Assembly: GCF_001971725.1 (NCBI RefSeq)
Contig: NZ_CP019388.1
Location: 992,001-1,056,000 of the forward strand
Direction of reading: 5' to 3'
Source: Winogradskyella sp. J14-2
Lineage (GTDB): Bacteria; Bacteroidota; Bacteroidia; Flavobacteriales; Flavobacteriaceae
DNA: 64,000 bases
Positions 17,514-27,571 of the stretch are shown piece after piece. Positions within the stretch are counted from its first letter, which is position 1. Each line of letters begins with the position of its first letter. The translations under genes were made by a program, and so were the position numbers. The notes under the pieces are model-generated. The model was given only the letters and a program-made list of their open reading frames with translations, was not told the DNA's origin and made no database searches.

Positions 17514-20500
17514 TTAATCAAGGATTAGTTTATATGTTTTAGTTGATCTCAGTGAACTTATCTTTATGAGATAAATACCTGAAGCTATCCCACCAATATC
17601 TATTTGGTTAATACCGTTTCCGATGGATAAAGCCCTAACCAATTTGCCAGTTGTAGATATTATCTCAACGTTTACCTCGTCAGTAAAGCTTTCATCAATT
17701 ACAATATTAAACTGTCCTTTAGTTGGATTAGGATAAATACTCAAAGCTGAAAGATTGTTAAATTCATCTATAGATAGTGCTATTTGCGACTCAAACGCAC
17801 CAATATCTCTAGAAGTGCCAAACAATGGCTGTCCTATTTGATCTAAAAAAGTATCCACAGGATCACCAGCATCAAAGGCTGGAGAACCATTTAATAATTG
17901 ATGTGTTAGAGTTGTACCTCCATTATCTTGTAATGGTCCAATAACCGGATCAGCACCTTCTATATCATTGGCTTGAGGTGTGAATACTCCTAAATCATCT
18001 GTTCCGATTAAATTATAATCGTTAGATGTTAAAGTACCAAATACATCATTTCCGTTTGCACCTGTGTTTAAAGCAACTATACTGTTTTTAAAAGCCACAT
18101 TGTTAGCAGCATAAACACCACCACCGTTTCCTAATGCGGTATTATTTACAATAGTTACTGCATTAAATTCTAATGTTGCACCATCGTTACGAGCTCCTCC
18201 ACCAGATCCACTAGATACGTTTCCTGAGATTGTACTCGTCATTACGGTAGTGATTGCTCCGGTATTGTTATAGATTCCCGCTCCACTACTAGCTGAATTA
18301 TTATCTATGGTTGTTTCTGAAACAGTCATCACTGTTCCGTTCTGATTCCATAAGCCGCCACCTTCGTTTGCAGCAGAATTTCCAGTTATTGTACTTGTTG
18401 AAATTGTAATTAAACCAGATGTTCCCGTCACATGAAATCCACCTCCGTTTCCAGGATTTGCAGTTCCTGCACCACCGTCAACATCATTATTAGACATTAT
18501 GGAATTCATAAACATTAAATTACCATCTATCAATTCAATAGCACCACCAGCTCTATTAGCTGAGTTGGCATCAAATGTGGAATCCGTAATTGTAACATCT
18601 CCAGTAGTACTTAATAGACCACCACCCGAAGCCGACGCACCCGAAGCAATATTATTAGATACAATTGTTCCGTTAGTAACATTTAGTGTTCCACCATTAT
18701 TAAAGATTCCAGCACCACCATCATCTGCACTTGACCCTAAAGCTGTATTTGAATCGATAATAACTGCATCTATTGTCATAACACCTGAACCATTCCATAA
18801 GCCACCACCTTCTCTAGAAGCATTATTCATAGACACAAGACCTCCTGTAATATTAGAATCACCAGGGCCAGTAATATGAAGTCCACCACCGTTTCCTGGT
18901 GCTGCACCTGTAGTGTTTCCAGAAAGTGTGGTATTTGTTAAAGTCAATAAACCACCCATAACTGAGTTATCTTCAATTCCACCACCAGCTCTCACAGCTG
19001 TGTTGTTGTTCACTTGAGAATTAATTACGGTTAAAGTTCCCATATCATTTAAGATTCCACCTCCTGAACCAGCAGCTCCATCAGCATTGTTATTTGTAAT
19101 TACACTGCCACCTTGAACGATGACAGTTCCTCCTGCATTAAAGATACCTCCACCACCTTCATTGGCAGCAGCTCCACTAGCTGTGTTATTATCTATTGTT
19201 GTGCCGTTAACTGTCATTGTACCAGAGCCATTCCATAAACCACCACCTTCTAGCGCAGCAATGTTTCCATTTACTGTACCTCCAGTAACTGTGGCATTAC
19301 CAGGACCTGTGATATGAAGTCCGCCACCATTTCCTGGTGTTGCACCTGTTGTATTGTTATCTAATACAACGTTGACCAAAGTAATCGTACCTATACCGTT
19401 GGTTGAATTGTCTTCAATTCCACCACCAGCTCTATTGGACGTATTTCCTGTTACCGATGAATCTGATACTGATACAGAACCACCATCAACATTTTGAATT
19501 CCACCACCAGAACCAGCAGCTCCATCAGCCAGATTACTTGTGATAATTGTTCCATTTTGAACTATGAGAGTGCCTCCATTATTGAAGATACCTCCACCAC
19601 CATTATCGGCAGTAGCTCCACTAGCTGTATTGTTTTCAATATTAACGCCATCTACAGTCATAATTCCTGAACCATTCCAAAGCCCTCCACCTTCTGAAGC
19701 AGCTGTATTTCCATTGACTGTTCCTCCAGTAATCATAGAATTATCACTACCTGTTATATGGAGTCCTCCACCATTTCCTGGCGCAGATCCTGTACTGTTT
19801 CCATTTAAAGTCACATTGGTTAAGGTATTCATACCTCCACCTGATGCTACCTCAATACCACCGCCAGCTCTCACAGCTGTGTTGTTGTTCACTTGAGAAT
19901 TAATTACGGTTAAAGTTCCCATATCATTTAAGATTCCACCACCAGAACCAGCAGCTCCATCAGCATTGTTATTTGTAATTACGGTGCCACCCTGAACTAT
20001 TACAGTTCCTCCTGCATTAAAGATACCTCCACCGCCTTGATCAGCAGATGCTCCACTAGCAGTGTTGTTGTCTATTATTGTTCCATCAACCGTCATCGTT
20101 CCAGTTCCGTTCCATAATCCACCACCTTCAGCAGCAGCAAAATTATTATTTACAGTACCTCCAGTAATTGCAGCATTTCCAGGGCCTGTAATATGGAACC
20201 CTCCACCATTTCCTGGCGCACTTCCTACTGAATTTTCATTCAAACTAACATTAGTCAATGTAATTGTACCAACAGCGTTGGTTGAATTGTCTTCAATTCC
20301 GCCACCAGCTCTGTTTGCTGTATTTAATATGATAAATGAATCTGAAACATTTACTATTCCACCATCAACATTTTGAATGCCTCCACCAGAACCAGCAGTT
20401 CCAGTAGCCGTATTTCCATTAATTGTTGTATTGTTTTGAACGATTAATATTCCACCGTTATTAAACAGAGCTCCACCACCATTATCAGCACCATCTCCCT

Positions 20501-23500
20501 GGGCATCATTTCCAACTAAAGTTGAAGAGTCGACCGTCATAGTCCCTGAGCCGTTCCATAATCCACCACCTTCGGAAGCGGCTGTATTTTCATTAATTGT
20601 ACTACCAGTAACATCTACTGTTCCACTTCCGCTAACGTGCAGTCCACCACCATTACCAGGAGCACCAGCACCAGTTACAACACCTGTATCGTTAGAATTT
20701 AAAACCACATTAGTTAAGGTCACTGAACCCGTCCCGTTTGTTTCAATTCCACCACCGGCTCTATTAGATTGGTTATCTACAATTGTAGTGCCATTGGCAG
20801 TTAACGCACCTGAAGCATTTAAAATACCACCACCTGTAGATTGTGCACCATCAGCAATATTATTTACGATTGCTGTAGTACCTGAAATATTTACAGTACC
20901 ACCTTCATTATAGATTCCACCACCACCAGCAGCGCCTGGCGTCATGGCATCATTACCTGAAGCCACATTACTATTAATAGAATGATCTATTATGGTCATA
21001 ACTCCAGAACCGTTCCAAAGCCCACCGCCTTCATTGGCAGCTATGTTACTATTTGTTGTTCCTCCTGTAATATTTGTTGTTGCAGAACCTGTAACATGCA
21101 GACCTCCACCAGAACCTGGTGAAGCTACAGCAGGTGCAACACCAGCGTTATTGGAATTTAATGTTGTATCCACCAAGTTTAAAGTGCCGCCAGCAAGTTC
21201 AATTCCACCACCAGCTCTATTTGCACGATTTACTACGATGGATGCACCTGTAACAGTTACAGTGCCTCCAATACTTAATAAACCACCCCCTGAACCAGCA
21301 GCTCCGTCAGCAACATTATTGCTTAACGTTGTACCAGTTTCTACATTTAATGTACCTCCGTTATTAAAAATACCTCCACCACCATCGTCAGCGCCAGCAC
21401 CACTTGCAATATTGCCATCAATCGTAGTTCCTGTTACAGTCATTGTTCCTAAACCATTCCATAATCCACCACCTTCTCTGGCAGCCGTATTAAGGTTTAC
21501 TGTTCCACCTGTAATCATGGCATCTGCATTTCCTGTAATATGAAGTCCACCACCATTTCCTGGTGATGCACCTGTAGTATTTACATTTAAAGTTACTCCT
21601 GTAATTGTAAGCGTACCATCGATGGCTTCAATACCACCACCAGCTCTTACTGCATCGTTATTTGTAATCGTAATACCATCTAAGGTTACAGCACCATCTG
21701 TACTAAAAACACCACCACCAGAACCAGCAGTACCTATTGCACTGTTATTAGTGATACTTGTGCTTCCATTTACGTTTAAAGTTCCTCCATTATTGAAGAT
21801 GCCTCCACCTCCAGTATCGGCAGCATCACCTTCAGCAACGTTAAGGTTTAAAATCGTTCCTGTAACGGTCATTGTTCCTAGGTTATTCCAAAGCCCACCT
21901 CCTTCTGAGGCTGCGGTATTAGAATCGATATTACTATTTTGTATGTTAGCATTTGTTGTTCCTGAAAGGTGAATTCCACCACCATTTCCTGGATTTGCCA
22001 TAGTGCCCAAACCAATGTCTGAACCTGCTGAGTTACCAGAAAGCGTTACATTGTCCAACGTTAAGGTTCCACCAGAAGCATCTTCAATAGCACCACCAGC
22101 TCTACTTGCATAGTTTCCTGATATACTCAATTCTGGTGCAAGATTTAGTGTTCCTCCAGTTGTATTAAAAATACCACCACCACGACCACCTGGTGTGGCA
22201 GCCATTGCTATGTTTCCTGTTAACGTTGTTGCAGCATCAACATTTAGTGTTCCTCCATTATTGAACAATCCTCCTCCACCTGTAGCATTACCATTTGCGG
22301 TATTTCCTGTTATCGTTGTTCCGTTTATAGACATATCGCCAACACTATTCCAAAGTCCACCACCTTCAAAAGCGACATTATTTGAAACGGTTCCACCATT
22401 GTAAACTACGTCTCCAGGACCCGTAATATGGAATCCACCACCATTTCCTGGTGCTGGTCCGTTTACTATGTTTCCTATTAAACTAACATTATTAAATGTG
22501 TAAGTTTCACCACTACTACTTGCTATTTCAATTCCACCTCCTGCTCTGTTAGCGGTATTGTTTTCTATTGTTAAACCATCAATACTTAAGGTACCTGGTG
22601 ATAATGAAAATATTCCACCGCCAGAACCTAAAGTTCCGGAAGCTGTATTGTTTATAATTGTTGTAGCTGCCGTGACAATTAAAGCACCTCCGTTGTTATA
22701 AATTCCACCGCCACCTGTATCGGCTTCATTACCTTGAGCGTCGTTATTGGATATAGTCATGCCATCAACAGTCATTGTCCCAAAGCCATTCCAAAGTGCG
22801 CCACCTTCAAGCGCTGCAATATTTCCTGTTGCGGTACCACCTGTGATATTTACAGAGCCATTGCTAGACACATGAATTCCACCACCATTTCCAGGTGCTG
22901 CGGTAGCTGGCATAACACCTGCATTGTTATTTATTAAATCTACATTGTTTAAAGTGGTTGCCAAGCCCGTACCTGTTTTATCTTCGATACCTCCTCCAGC
23001 TCTATTAGCTATGTTGTTTGAAATTTCAGAATTATTAATCACCAATACTCCACCAACGTCGTTAAAGATACCTCCACCTGATCCGGCAGGAGAGCCTATT
23101 CCGTTGGCAATATTATTGGTTATAACTGAATTATTGATTGTTACTGTTGCGTTGGTCATATAAATACCACCACCATCAAACGCTAAACCATTTGTAATTG
23201 TTAAATCATTTAGCGTAACATTACCTGCTGTGATATTTAAGGCTCTTCCATTATTATTTGCATCGATAGTTACGGTTGTAATGGCTGTTCCGTTTATTGT
23301 TAAATCTTTATCTATTAACAATTCGCTGTTTAAAGTTACTGTTAATACTGACGGTGCAAATGTAATTGTACCACCAGCGGGTGTATCTGCAATTTCATTT
23401 CGCAGTGTTCCGTCGGTTCCATCATCTGCGCCGCTAGTAACAAGTTGGGCAAATGATAAGGATGAATGAAGTATTGCTATGAATACAGCAATAAGAGTAA

Positions 23501-23513
23501 TTTTGTGTTTCAT
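17514..23513 (-). CDS. Giant beta-helix repeat surface protein with T9SS type A sorting domain
   Basis: This 1999-residue protein has an N-terminal signal peptide (MKHKITLIAVFIAILHSSLS, ending in FAQ). Its body is an array of Gly/Asn/Thr-rich beta-helix repeats. The longer unit of about 145-150 residues recurs about 11 times, each marked by a version of EGGGLWN and by GNGGGxHxxG and RAGGGIE motifs. This resembles parallel beta-helix and polymorphic outer-membrane protein repeats. Near the C-terminus, GTSRDIGAFES matches the choice-of-anchor Q pattern. The last 75 residues (LSIYPNPTKGQFNI ... GIYLIKI ... YKLILD) are a T9SS type A sorting domain, so the protein should be exported by T9SS and anchored or released at the surface. 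It has very few Lys, Arg or Cys in the repeats. An adhesin or polysaccharide-binding role is inferred only. Confidence 0.88.
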   Translation of the reverse strand: MKHKITLIAVFIAILHSSLSFAQLVTSGADDGTDGTLRNEIADTPAGGTITFAPSVLTVTLNSELLIDKDLTINGTAITTVTIDANNNGRALNITAGNVTLNDLTITNGLAFDGGGIYMTNATVTINNSVITNNIANGIGSPAGSGGGIFNDVGGVLVINNSEISNNIANRAGGGIEDKTGTGLATTLNNVDLINNNAGVMPATAAPGNGGGIHVSSNGSVNITGGTATGNIAALEGGALWNGFGTMTVDGMTISNNDAQGNEADTGGGGIYNNGGALIVTAATTIINNTASGTLGSGGGIFSLSPGTLSIDGLTIENNTANRAGGGIEIASSSGETYTFNNVSLIGNIVNGPAPGNGGGFHITGPGDVVYNGGTVSNNVAFEGGGLWNSVGDMSINGTTITGNTANGNATGGGGLFNNGGTLNVDAATTLTGNIAMAATPGGRGGGIFNTTGGTLNLAPELSISGNYASRAGGAIEDASGGTLTLDNVTLSGNSAGSDIGLGTMANPGNGGGIHLSGTTNANIQNSNIDSNTAASEGGGLWNNLGTMTVTGTILNLNVAEGDAADTGGGGIFNNGGTLNVNGSTSITNNSAIGTAGSGGGVFSTDGAVTLDGITITNNDAVRAGGGIEAIDGTLTITGVTLNVNTTGASPGNGGGLHITGNADAMITGGTVNLNTAAREGGGLWNGLGTMTVTGTTIDGNIASGAGADDGGGGIFNNGGTLNVETGTTLSNNVADGAAGSGGGLLSIGGTVTVTGASIVVNRANRAGGGIELAGGTLNLVDTTLNSNNAGVAPAVASPGSGGGLHVTGSATTNITGGTTNSNIAANEGGGLWNGSGVMTIIDHSINSNVASGNDAMTPGAAGGGGIYNEGGTVNISGTTAIVNNIADGAQSTGGGILNASGALTANGTTIVDNQSNRAGGGIETNGTGSVTLTNVVLNSNDTGVVTGAGAPGNGGGLHVSGSGTVDVTGSTINENTAASEGGGLWNGSGTMTVDSSTLVGNDAQGDGADNGGGALFNNGGILIVQNNTTINGNTATGTAGSGGGIQNVDGGIVNVSDSFIILNTANRAGGGIEDNSTNAVGTITLTNVSLNENSVGSAPGNGGGFHITGPGNAAITGGTVNNNFAAAEGGGLWNGTGTMTVDGTIIDNNTASGASADQGGGGIFNAGGTVIVQGGTVITNNNADGAAGSGGGILNDMGTLTVINSQVNNNTAVRAGGGIEVASGGGMNTLTNVTLNGNSTGSAPGNGGGLHITGSDNSMITGGTVNGNTAASEGGGLWNGSGIMTVDGVNIENNTASGATADNGGGGIFNNGGTLIVQNGTIITSNLADGAAGSGGGIQNVDGGSVSVSDSSVTGNTSNRAGGGIEDNSTNGIGTITLVNVVLDNNTTGATPGNGGGLHITGPGNATVTGGTVNGNIAALEGGGLWNGSGTMTVNGTTIDNNTASGAAANEGGGGIFNAGGTVIVQGGSVITNNNADGAAGSGGGILNDMGTLTVINSQVNNNTAVRAGGGIEDNSVMGGLLTLTNTTLSGNTTGAAPGNGGGLHITGPGDSNITGGLVSMNNASREGGGLWNGSGVMTIDAVIIDSNTALGSSADDGGAGIFNNGGTLNVTNGTIVSNNIASGASASGGGLLSTTGDVTITDSTFDANSANRAGGAIELIDGNLMFMNSIMSNNDVDGGAGTANPGNGGGFHVTGTSGLITISTSTITGNSAANEGGGLWNQNGTVMTVSETTIDNNSASSGAGIYNNTGAITTVMTSTISGNVSSGSGGGARNDGATLEFNAVTIVNNTALGNGGGVYAANNVAFKNSIVALNTGANGNDVFGTLTSNDYNLIGTDDLGVFTPQANDIEGADPVIGPLQDNGGTTLTHQLLNGSPAFDAGDPVDTFLDQIGQPLFGTSRDIGAFESQIALSIDEFNNLSALSIYPNPTKGQFNIVIDESFTDEVNVEIISTTGKLVRALSIGNGINQIDIGGIASGIYLIKISSLRSTKTYKLILD
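18340..22810 (-). repeat. Imperfect tandem repeat, about 435-457 bp unit, 11 units
   Basis: The codons for EGGGLWN recur at roughly 18346, 18795, 19230, 19672, 20113, 20556, 21012, 21458, 21889, 22346 and 22790, a period of about 435-457 bases. Copies are diverged, unlike the near-identical array at 48239-55933. Two non-adjacent stretches near 19000 and 19890 are almost identical over about 120 bases. Confidence 0.75.
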
Positions 23514-23881
23514 TTGATGGATTTTAGAATTGAACGATTAATGCTTGTTGTAAATAAAATGTGAGGCATAATCTTTACGATATTATGCATTAGCCGGTTT
23601 TATAAATTGATTGATTTTAACATATTTTTAACAAGCAGAAGGTCGATTTAATCGACAATGGATAGTTGATTTTTTTTTCGCAATTCTCGCGCATCTACAA
23701 TGCGATTAATTTTTCACCTTTAAATAAGACACAAGATGAAATATTCTTTGTGAGTGTTGCTTACTGACCTTAACTCGGTATTCCTAATAATACAAACCAT
23801 TTAGAAAATCCTAAGTTGTTTTTTTGTAACTTTAAATCTGAGACATCGTCTTATTAAAGTAACAATCAATCAAACTATTCA
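23514..23881. other. Divergent intergenic region with two inverted repeats
   Basis: No gene is seen in these 368 bases. GCATAAT (23566-23572) and ATTATGC (23582-23588) form an inverted repeat, and GTCGATTTAATCGAC (23642-23656) is a perfect palindrome. TAACTTTA at 23827-23834 resembles a -7 box for the plus-strand hydrolase gene at 23882. Confidence 0.4.
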
Positions 23882-25534
23882 ATGAAAACAAAGATTTCAC
23901 TCCTTATTGTTGTATGTAGCTTCCTTTTTACAACAGCCCAAGATCAAAATTTAACCCAAAAATTCGATGACATTGTAGCCCAATATTACAATGATTCTAA
24001 TGCACCTGGAGCAACGATTTTGGTTGCAAAAAACGGGAAACCGATTTACAGAAAAGCTGTTGGTAAATCTAACTTAGAATTAGGTGTAGATATGATTCCT
24101 GAAAATGTATTTATGCTGGCATCCATAACTAAGCAATTTACGGCAGTTGCTATTTTAATGTTAGAAGAACAGGGAAAGTTAAGTTTAAATGATCCTATTA
24201 CTAAGTTTATTCCAGATTATCCCACCCAAGGCAAAACTATAACAGTACATCATCTTCTTAACCACACCTCTGGTATTAAAAGCTACACGAGTATAGGAGA
24301 TCTAAGACAGGTCGCCAGACAAGACAAAACCTTAGATGAGCTTATAGATTATTTTAAAAACGAACCCATGGATTTTGATCCTGGTGACGCCTATAGTTAT
24401 AATAATTCTGGTTATGTGTTACTCGGTAAAATCATAGAGGTAGTATCTGGTAAAACCTATGCCGATTTTATAGACAACCATATTTTTCAACCCTTAGGCA
24501 TGACAGCATCACAGTATGGTAGTCACAGCAAACTTATTAAAAACAGAGCTATGCCTTATGAAGAAACAGACAACGGTTATATTAATGCAAGTTACCTTAG
24601 TATGTCTTTACCACATGCAGCAGGTGCACTTACTTCAACAATCGACGATATGCTAAAATGGCAAAATGCCTTAGCAAATAACACATTGATAAAAGCATCT
24701 TCATTACAAAAAGCAATTAATGGTTCTGAATTAAATAATGGCGAACACATTGATTACGGCTACGGATTAGGCGAACTAACACTTAAGGGTTCTAAAGGTT
24801 ATACGCATAGTGGTGGTATTTTTGGAACCTCAACAGACGGTATTTATTTGATAGACGAAGATGTTTATGTTATTGGATTAAGCAATTGTAGCTGCAATGA
24901 TATTGGCTCTGTAACTACACAATTGGCTGCTGCTGCCATTGGTAAACCATTCCCTACGATGAAGGATGTAGTACAATTAAACGAAGATCAACTAAAAAAA
25001 TGGGTTAGTGCTTATGAGTTTGAAGATGGTGCCATAAGACATATATTCTTTAAGGATGGAGCATTAAAAAGTATGAGAGAATCCGAAACCAATACCGTTT
25101 TTGACATCTATCCGTTGTCTGAAAACCGATTTATGTTTCCTGATGGAGCTATAGAATATAAATTCTCTTTAAATAAAAAGGGGAAAAAAGAAGTGATTTT
25201 TATAGCAGATGAAGAAATTAAAGGCATTGAAACAGACAAAGCAATGCCAAAAGAAAAAGAAGCAGTTACCTTATCCGTAGATATTTTAAACAAATATGTA
25301 GGCACTTACGAATTGGCACCAAACTTTAATGTTGTTATTACCGTAAAAGGAAATGACATTTATGCACAAGCCACAGGACAAGGCCAATTTCAGCTTTTTG
25401 CTGAAAATGAAACTACATTTTTTGCAAAAGTCACAGCCTTAAAGGTAGTGTTTAATAAAAATGCTTCGGAAAAAGTAGAAAGTTTTACACTGTATCAAGG
25501 AGGACAAGAAACGATCGCCAAAAAAATTGAATAG
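23882..25534 (+). CDS. Secreted beta-lactamase-like serine hydrolase
   Basis: The 550-residue protein has a signal peptide (MKTKISLLIVVCSFLFTTAQ). Its class C beta-lactamase/penicillin-binding fold shows all three motifs: Ser81-x-x-Lys84 in ASITKQF, Tyr173-x-Asn175 in YNNSGY, and His309-Ser-Gly311 in THSGGIFG. The C-terminal 150 residues form a separate lipocalin-like beta-rich region of the DUF3471 type, with LNKYVGTYEL. Relatives include D-aminopeptidases, esterases and D-Ala-D-Ala carboxypeptidases, so antibiotic resistance should not be assumed. It is followed by its own terminator and stands as a single gene. Confidence 0.88.
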   Translation: MKTKISLLIVVCSFLFTTAQDQNLTQKFDDIVAQYYNDSNAPGATILVAKNGKPIYRKAVGKSNLELGVDMIPENVFMLASITKQFTAVAILMLEEQGKLSLNDPITKFIPDYPTQGKTITVHHLLNHTSGIKSYTSIGDLRQVARQDKTLDELIDYFKNEPMDFDPGDAYSYNNSGYVLLGKIIEVVSGKTYADFIDNHIFQPLGMTASQYGSHSKLIKNRAMPYEETDNGYINASYLSMSLPHAAGALTSTIDDMLKWQNALANNTLIKASSLQKAINGSELNNGEHIDYGYGLGELTLKGSKGYTHSGGIFGTSTDGIYLIDEDVYVIGLSNCSCNDIGSVTTQLAAAAIGKPFPTMKDVVQLNEDQLKKWVSAYEFEDGAIRHIFFKDGALKSMRESETNTVFDIYPLSENRFMFPDGAIEYKFSLNKKGKKEVIFIADEEIKGIETDKAMPKEKEAVTLSVDILNKYVGTYELAPNFNVVITVKGNDIYAQATGQGQFQLFAENETTFFAKVTALKVVFNKNASEKVESFTLYQGGQETIAKKIE

Positions 25535-25556
25535 CAATAACGCTTCGTAAAAATAT

Positions 25557-25589
25557 AAACCACTTAGAAAACTTCTAAGTGGTTTTTTT
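25557..25589 (+). terminator. Rho-independent terminator after the serine hydrolase
   Basis: AAACCACTTAGAA and TTCTAAGTGGTTTTTTT pair around AAC, with a seven-base T-run. Confidence 0.85.
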
Positions 25590-25695
25590 CTTATAGAAAG
25601 AAACATTTTAACTTCCTTTATTTTTCAAATATCGAATTTTACAGTTTTTAGTTGTTCTTTTATTTAATTTCAAGCAATTATCTACTAAAAAAAAG

Positions 25696-26271
25696 GTGAA
25701 ATCATATCATTCTAAAATCAAAGAAATCTTCAAAGGTCTGACGTTTTCTGAAGACGAAATAAAACTCATAGAATCTGTTTTTCATAAAGTTATTGTTAAA
25801 AAGGGTGATATTCTTATTAGGCCTGGTAATAACGTGGAATCACAATATTACATTGTGGACGGCTGTTTAAGAGCCTTTCATACAGACAAGCAAGGGAAAG
25901 AATACACCATTCAATTTGGGATAAAAGATTGGTGGATGAGCGACTTTACAGCATTTTTTTCTGGTGAAAAAGCGATACTTACTGTTGAGGCTCTTGAAGA
26001 TTCGACCCTGTATAAGATAAGCAGAAGGGATAAGGAATATTTATACCAACAAATTCCTAAAATAGATCGCTTTTTTAGAGAAAAATTAGAGAAAGCTTTT
26101 GCTGCTTTTCAAAAAAGAATATTAGCAGGCATTTCTAAATCTGCTAAAGAACGCTACATTGATTTTATGGTGACTTATCCTAAAATAGAAAAATATCTAA
26201 AAAACTACCATATCGCGTCTTTTTTAGGAATTACTACTGAAAGCCTTAGCAGAATCAGAAAAGAAATCTAA
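25696..26271 (+). CDS. Crp/Fnr family transcriptional regulator
   Basis: The 191-residue protein has an N-terminal cyclic-nucleotide-binding-type beta-roll (KKGDILIRPGNNVESQYYIV, residues about 35-54) and a C-terminal helix-turn-helix (IASFLGITTESLSRIRKEI). The length and the compact C-terminal HTH are usual for the Bacteroidetes branch of this family, which generally lacks strict cAMP-binding residues. The start is GTG at 25696 after an A-rich stretch; no ATG gives a full N-terminus. It is a cytoplasmic DNA-binding regulator whose ligand and targets are unknown. It stands alone, between a terminator upstream and one downstream. Confidence 0.88.
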   Translation: MKSYHSKIKEIFKGLTFSEDEIKLIESVFHKVIVKKGDILIRPGNNVESQYYIVDGCLRAFHTDKQGKEYTIQFGIKDWWMSDFTAFFSGEKAILTVEALEDSTLYKISRRDKEYLYQQIPKIDRFFREKLEKAFAAFQKRILAGISKSAKERYIDFMVTYPKIEKYLKNYHIASFLGITTESLSRIRKEI

Positions 26272-26378
26272 TAAATCACCTCTAATATTTATTAACATAC
26301 ATCAATTTTTTATTGCTGTATTAATCTTAAATTAAGCAACCCTAACAATATCTTAATTATTCCCTAAGGATTAATAGC

Positions 26379-26416
26379 CAAAAAGCGCAGGTTAAAGAAA
26401 TCTGCGCTTTTTTTTA
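26379..26416. terminator. Bidirectional terminator between the Crp/Fnr regulator and the ECF operon
   Basis: AAAAAGCGCAG and CTGCGCTTTTTTTTT pair around a short loop. The right flank overlaps the stop codon of the minus-strand gene at 26414, so both convergent units can end here. Confidence 0.8.
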
Positions 26417-27571
26417 TTGATCTAAATCAATAAAATCCTCACCAAATCTTATGATACCGTTGGTTATATCAATTTTTATTTTGTTAGGATTTTTTTTGTC
26501 TCCGATCTCCATCATTTTAGAATGCTCTTTTTTACGGCTTGGCGGAATCTCCGTGATTAATTTTGCCCAATTATGCACAGTATTATAGCCAAACGTTTCG
26601 ATGAAGTATTCGGACTTTTCAGGAAAAAACAGATTGATTTCGGAATAATCTGATGCCATCTGGAACGCTTTAAAGTTTTGTGAAAAATTATGAAACCAAA
26701 ATTTACTATTGAAGTCAACAATCCTCACATTTTCAGCTATTTCACCAACTTTAACACTACTAAATTCAGTATCTATATCTACTTTTTTCAATTGCGCTAC
26801 TTGTACCTCATCAACATGTGTAAATTTGTAGTTTCCTCCTTCTAAAAAATTTGCTCTAAAACTCCCGTTTGCAACGTCTAGAATATTCAATGGGTTTTGG
26901 ATACTTTGAAACTTAAGTTTTGTAGTTCTGGTATTAAAAACCAATTGGTTTTTGATATCATCTTTAAAGATTAAATTAGAGTTTTCGGCCATTACTCGAA
27001 GCTTAATTTCTGGAGGTAGTTTTATAGAAAACTTTGTTCTTAAAATCTTTACATTTTTGGTGTTGATTTTTTTCTTGTTTCCTTTCTTATCTACTTCTCG
27101 TAAATTCTTTAAATACTCCTTAAGGCTTTTCCCTCTAGAACTACTATTTATTGCTAAAAAATACTGCTTAGATTTTCTAAACACTCGGTTAGATTTTTCT
27201 TTGAAATTTATAAAATCGCCTTCAAAAGTAATACCGTAAAGTGTCTCTAAACTGTAAGACACATCACTTTTTGCTTCACTTCCTCCTGTTTTAAACTCTA
27301 ACACACCATCTTTTATTGATGCCTCAGTTTTAATCTCATTAAGCTTACTTTCTACCTCTTTTTTTGAATAGTTTTCAAACTCAATTGTATAATCAAAATA
27401 GACTCTATCGTCTTCAGATAATGAAAACTCTACATAGGTTCCATTAAGCTGAAGGTTAATAGTTTTTAAATCTTCAGCATTATAACTTTTCTTAAAAATT
27501 TCCTTTACCTGAGTGTTACCTATTACTGAGGTGATGAGCATCAGTAACAAGATTTTAAATTGATTTTTCAT
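26414..27571 (-). CDS. Uncharacterised exported protein in an ECF sigma operon
   Basis: The 385-residue protein has a signal peptide (MKNQFKILLLMLITSVIGNT) and a beta-rich body with repeated short hydrophobic strands, such as LRVMAENSNLIF and VDIDTEFSSVKVGEIAENV. This loosely recalls the DUF4097-type beta-solenoid adhesin-like proteins often found beside ECF/anti-sigma genes, but I do not recognise it with certainty. It is rich in Lys. Its start overlaps the preceding membrane protein gene by 17 bases, so it is translationally linked to it and to the sigma factor. An envelope target or sensor of the sigma system is the natural inference. Confidence 0.72.
   Translation of the reverse strand: MKNQFKILLLMLITSVIGNTQVKEIFKKSYNAEDLKTINLQLNGTYVEFSLSEDDRVYFDYTIEFENYSKKEVESKLNEIKTEASIKDGVLEFKTGGSEAKSDVSYSLETLYGITFEGDFINFKEKSNRVFRKSKQYFLAINSSSRGKSLKEYLKNLREVDKKGNKKKINTKNVKILRTKFSIKLPPEIKLRVMAENSNLIFKDDIKNQLVFNTRTTKLKFQSIQNPLNILDVANGSFRANFLEGGNYKFTHVDEVQVAQLKKVDIDTEFSSVKVGEIAENVRIVDFNSKFWFHNFSQNFKAFQMASDYSEINLFFPEKSEYFIETFGYNTVHNWAKLITEIPPSRKKEHSKMMEIGDKKNPNKIKIDITNGIIRFGEDFIDLDQ

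Noticed and set aside
18499-23469. Multiple plus-strand open frames rich in Pro and Val across the beta-helix gene
   Set aside because: They are reverse readings of Gly/Thr/Asn-rich codons in the 1999-residue protein gene, with no start context or family pattern.
23882-25534. Antibiotic-resistance beta-lactamase
   Set aside because: The motifs are shared by many esterases and peptidases of this fold. The extra C-terminal domain is typical of non-lactamase members.
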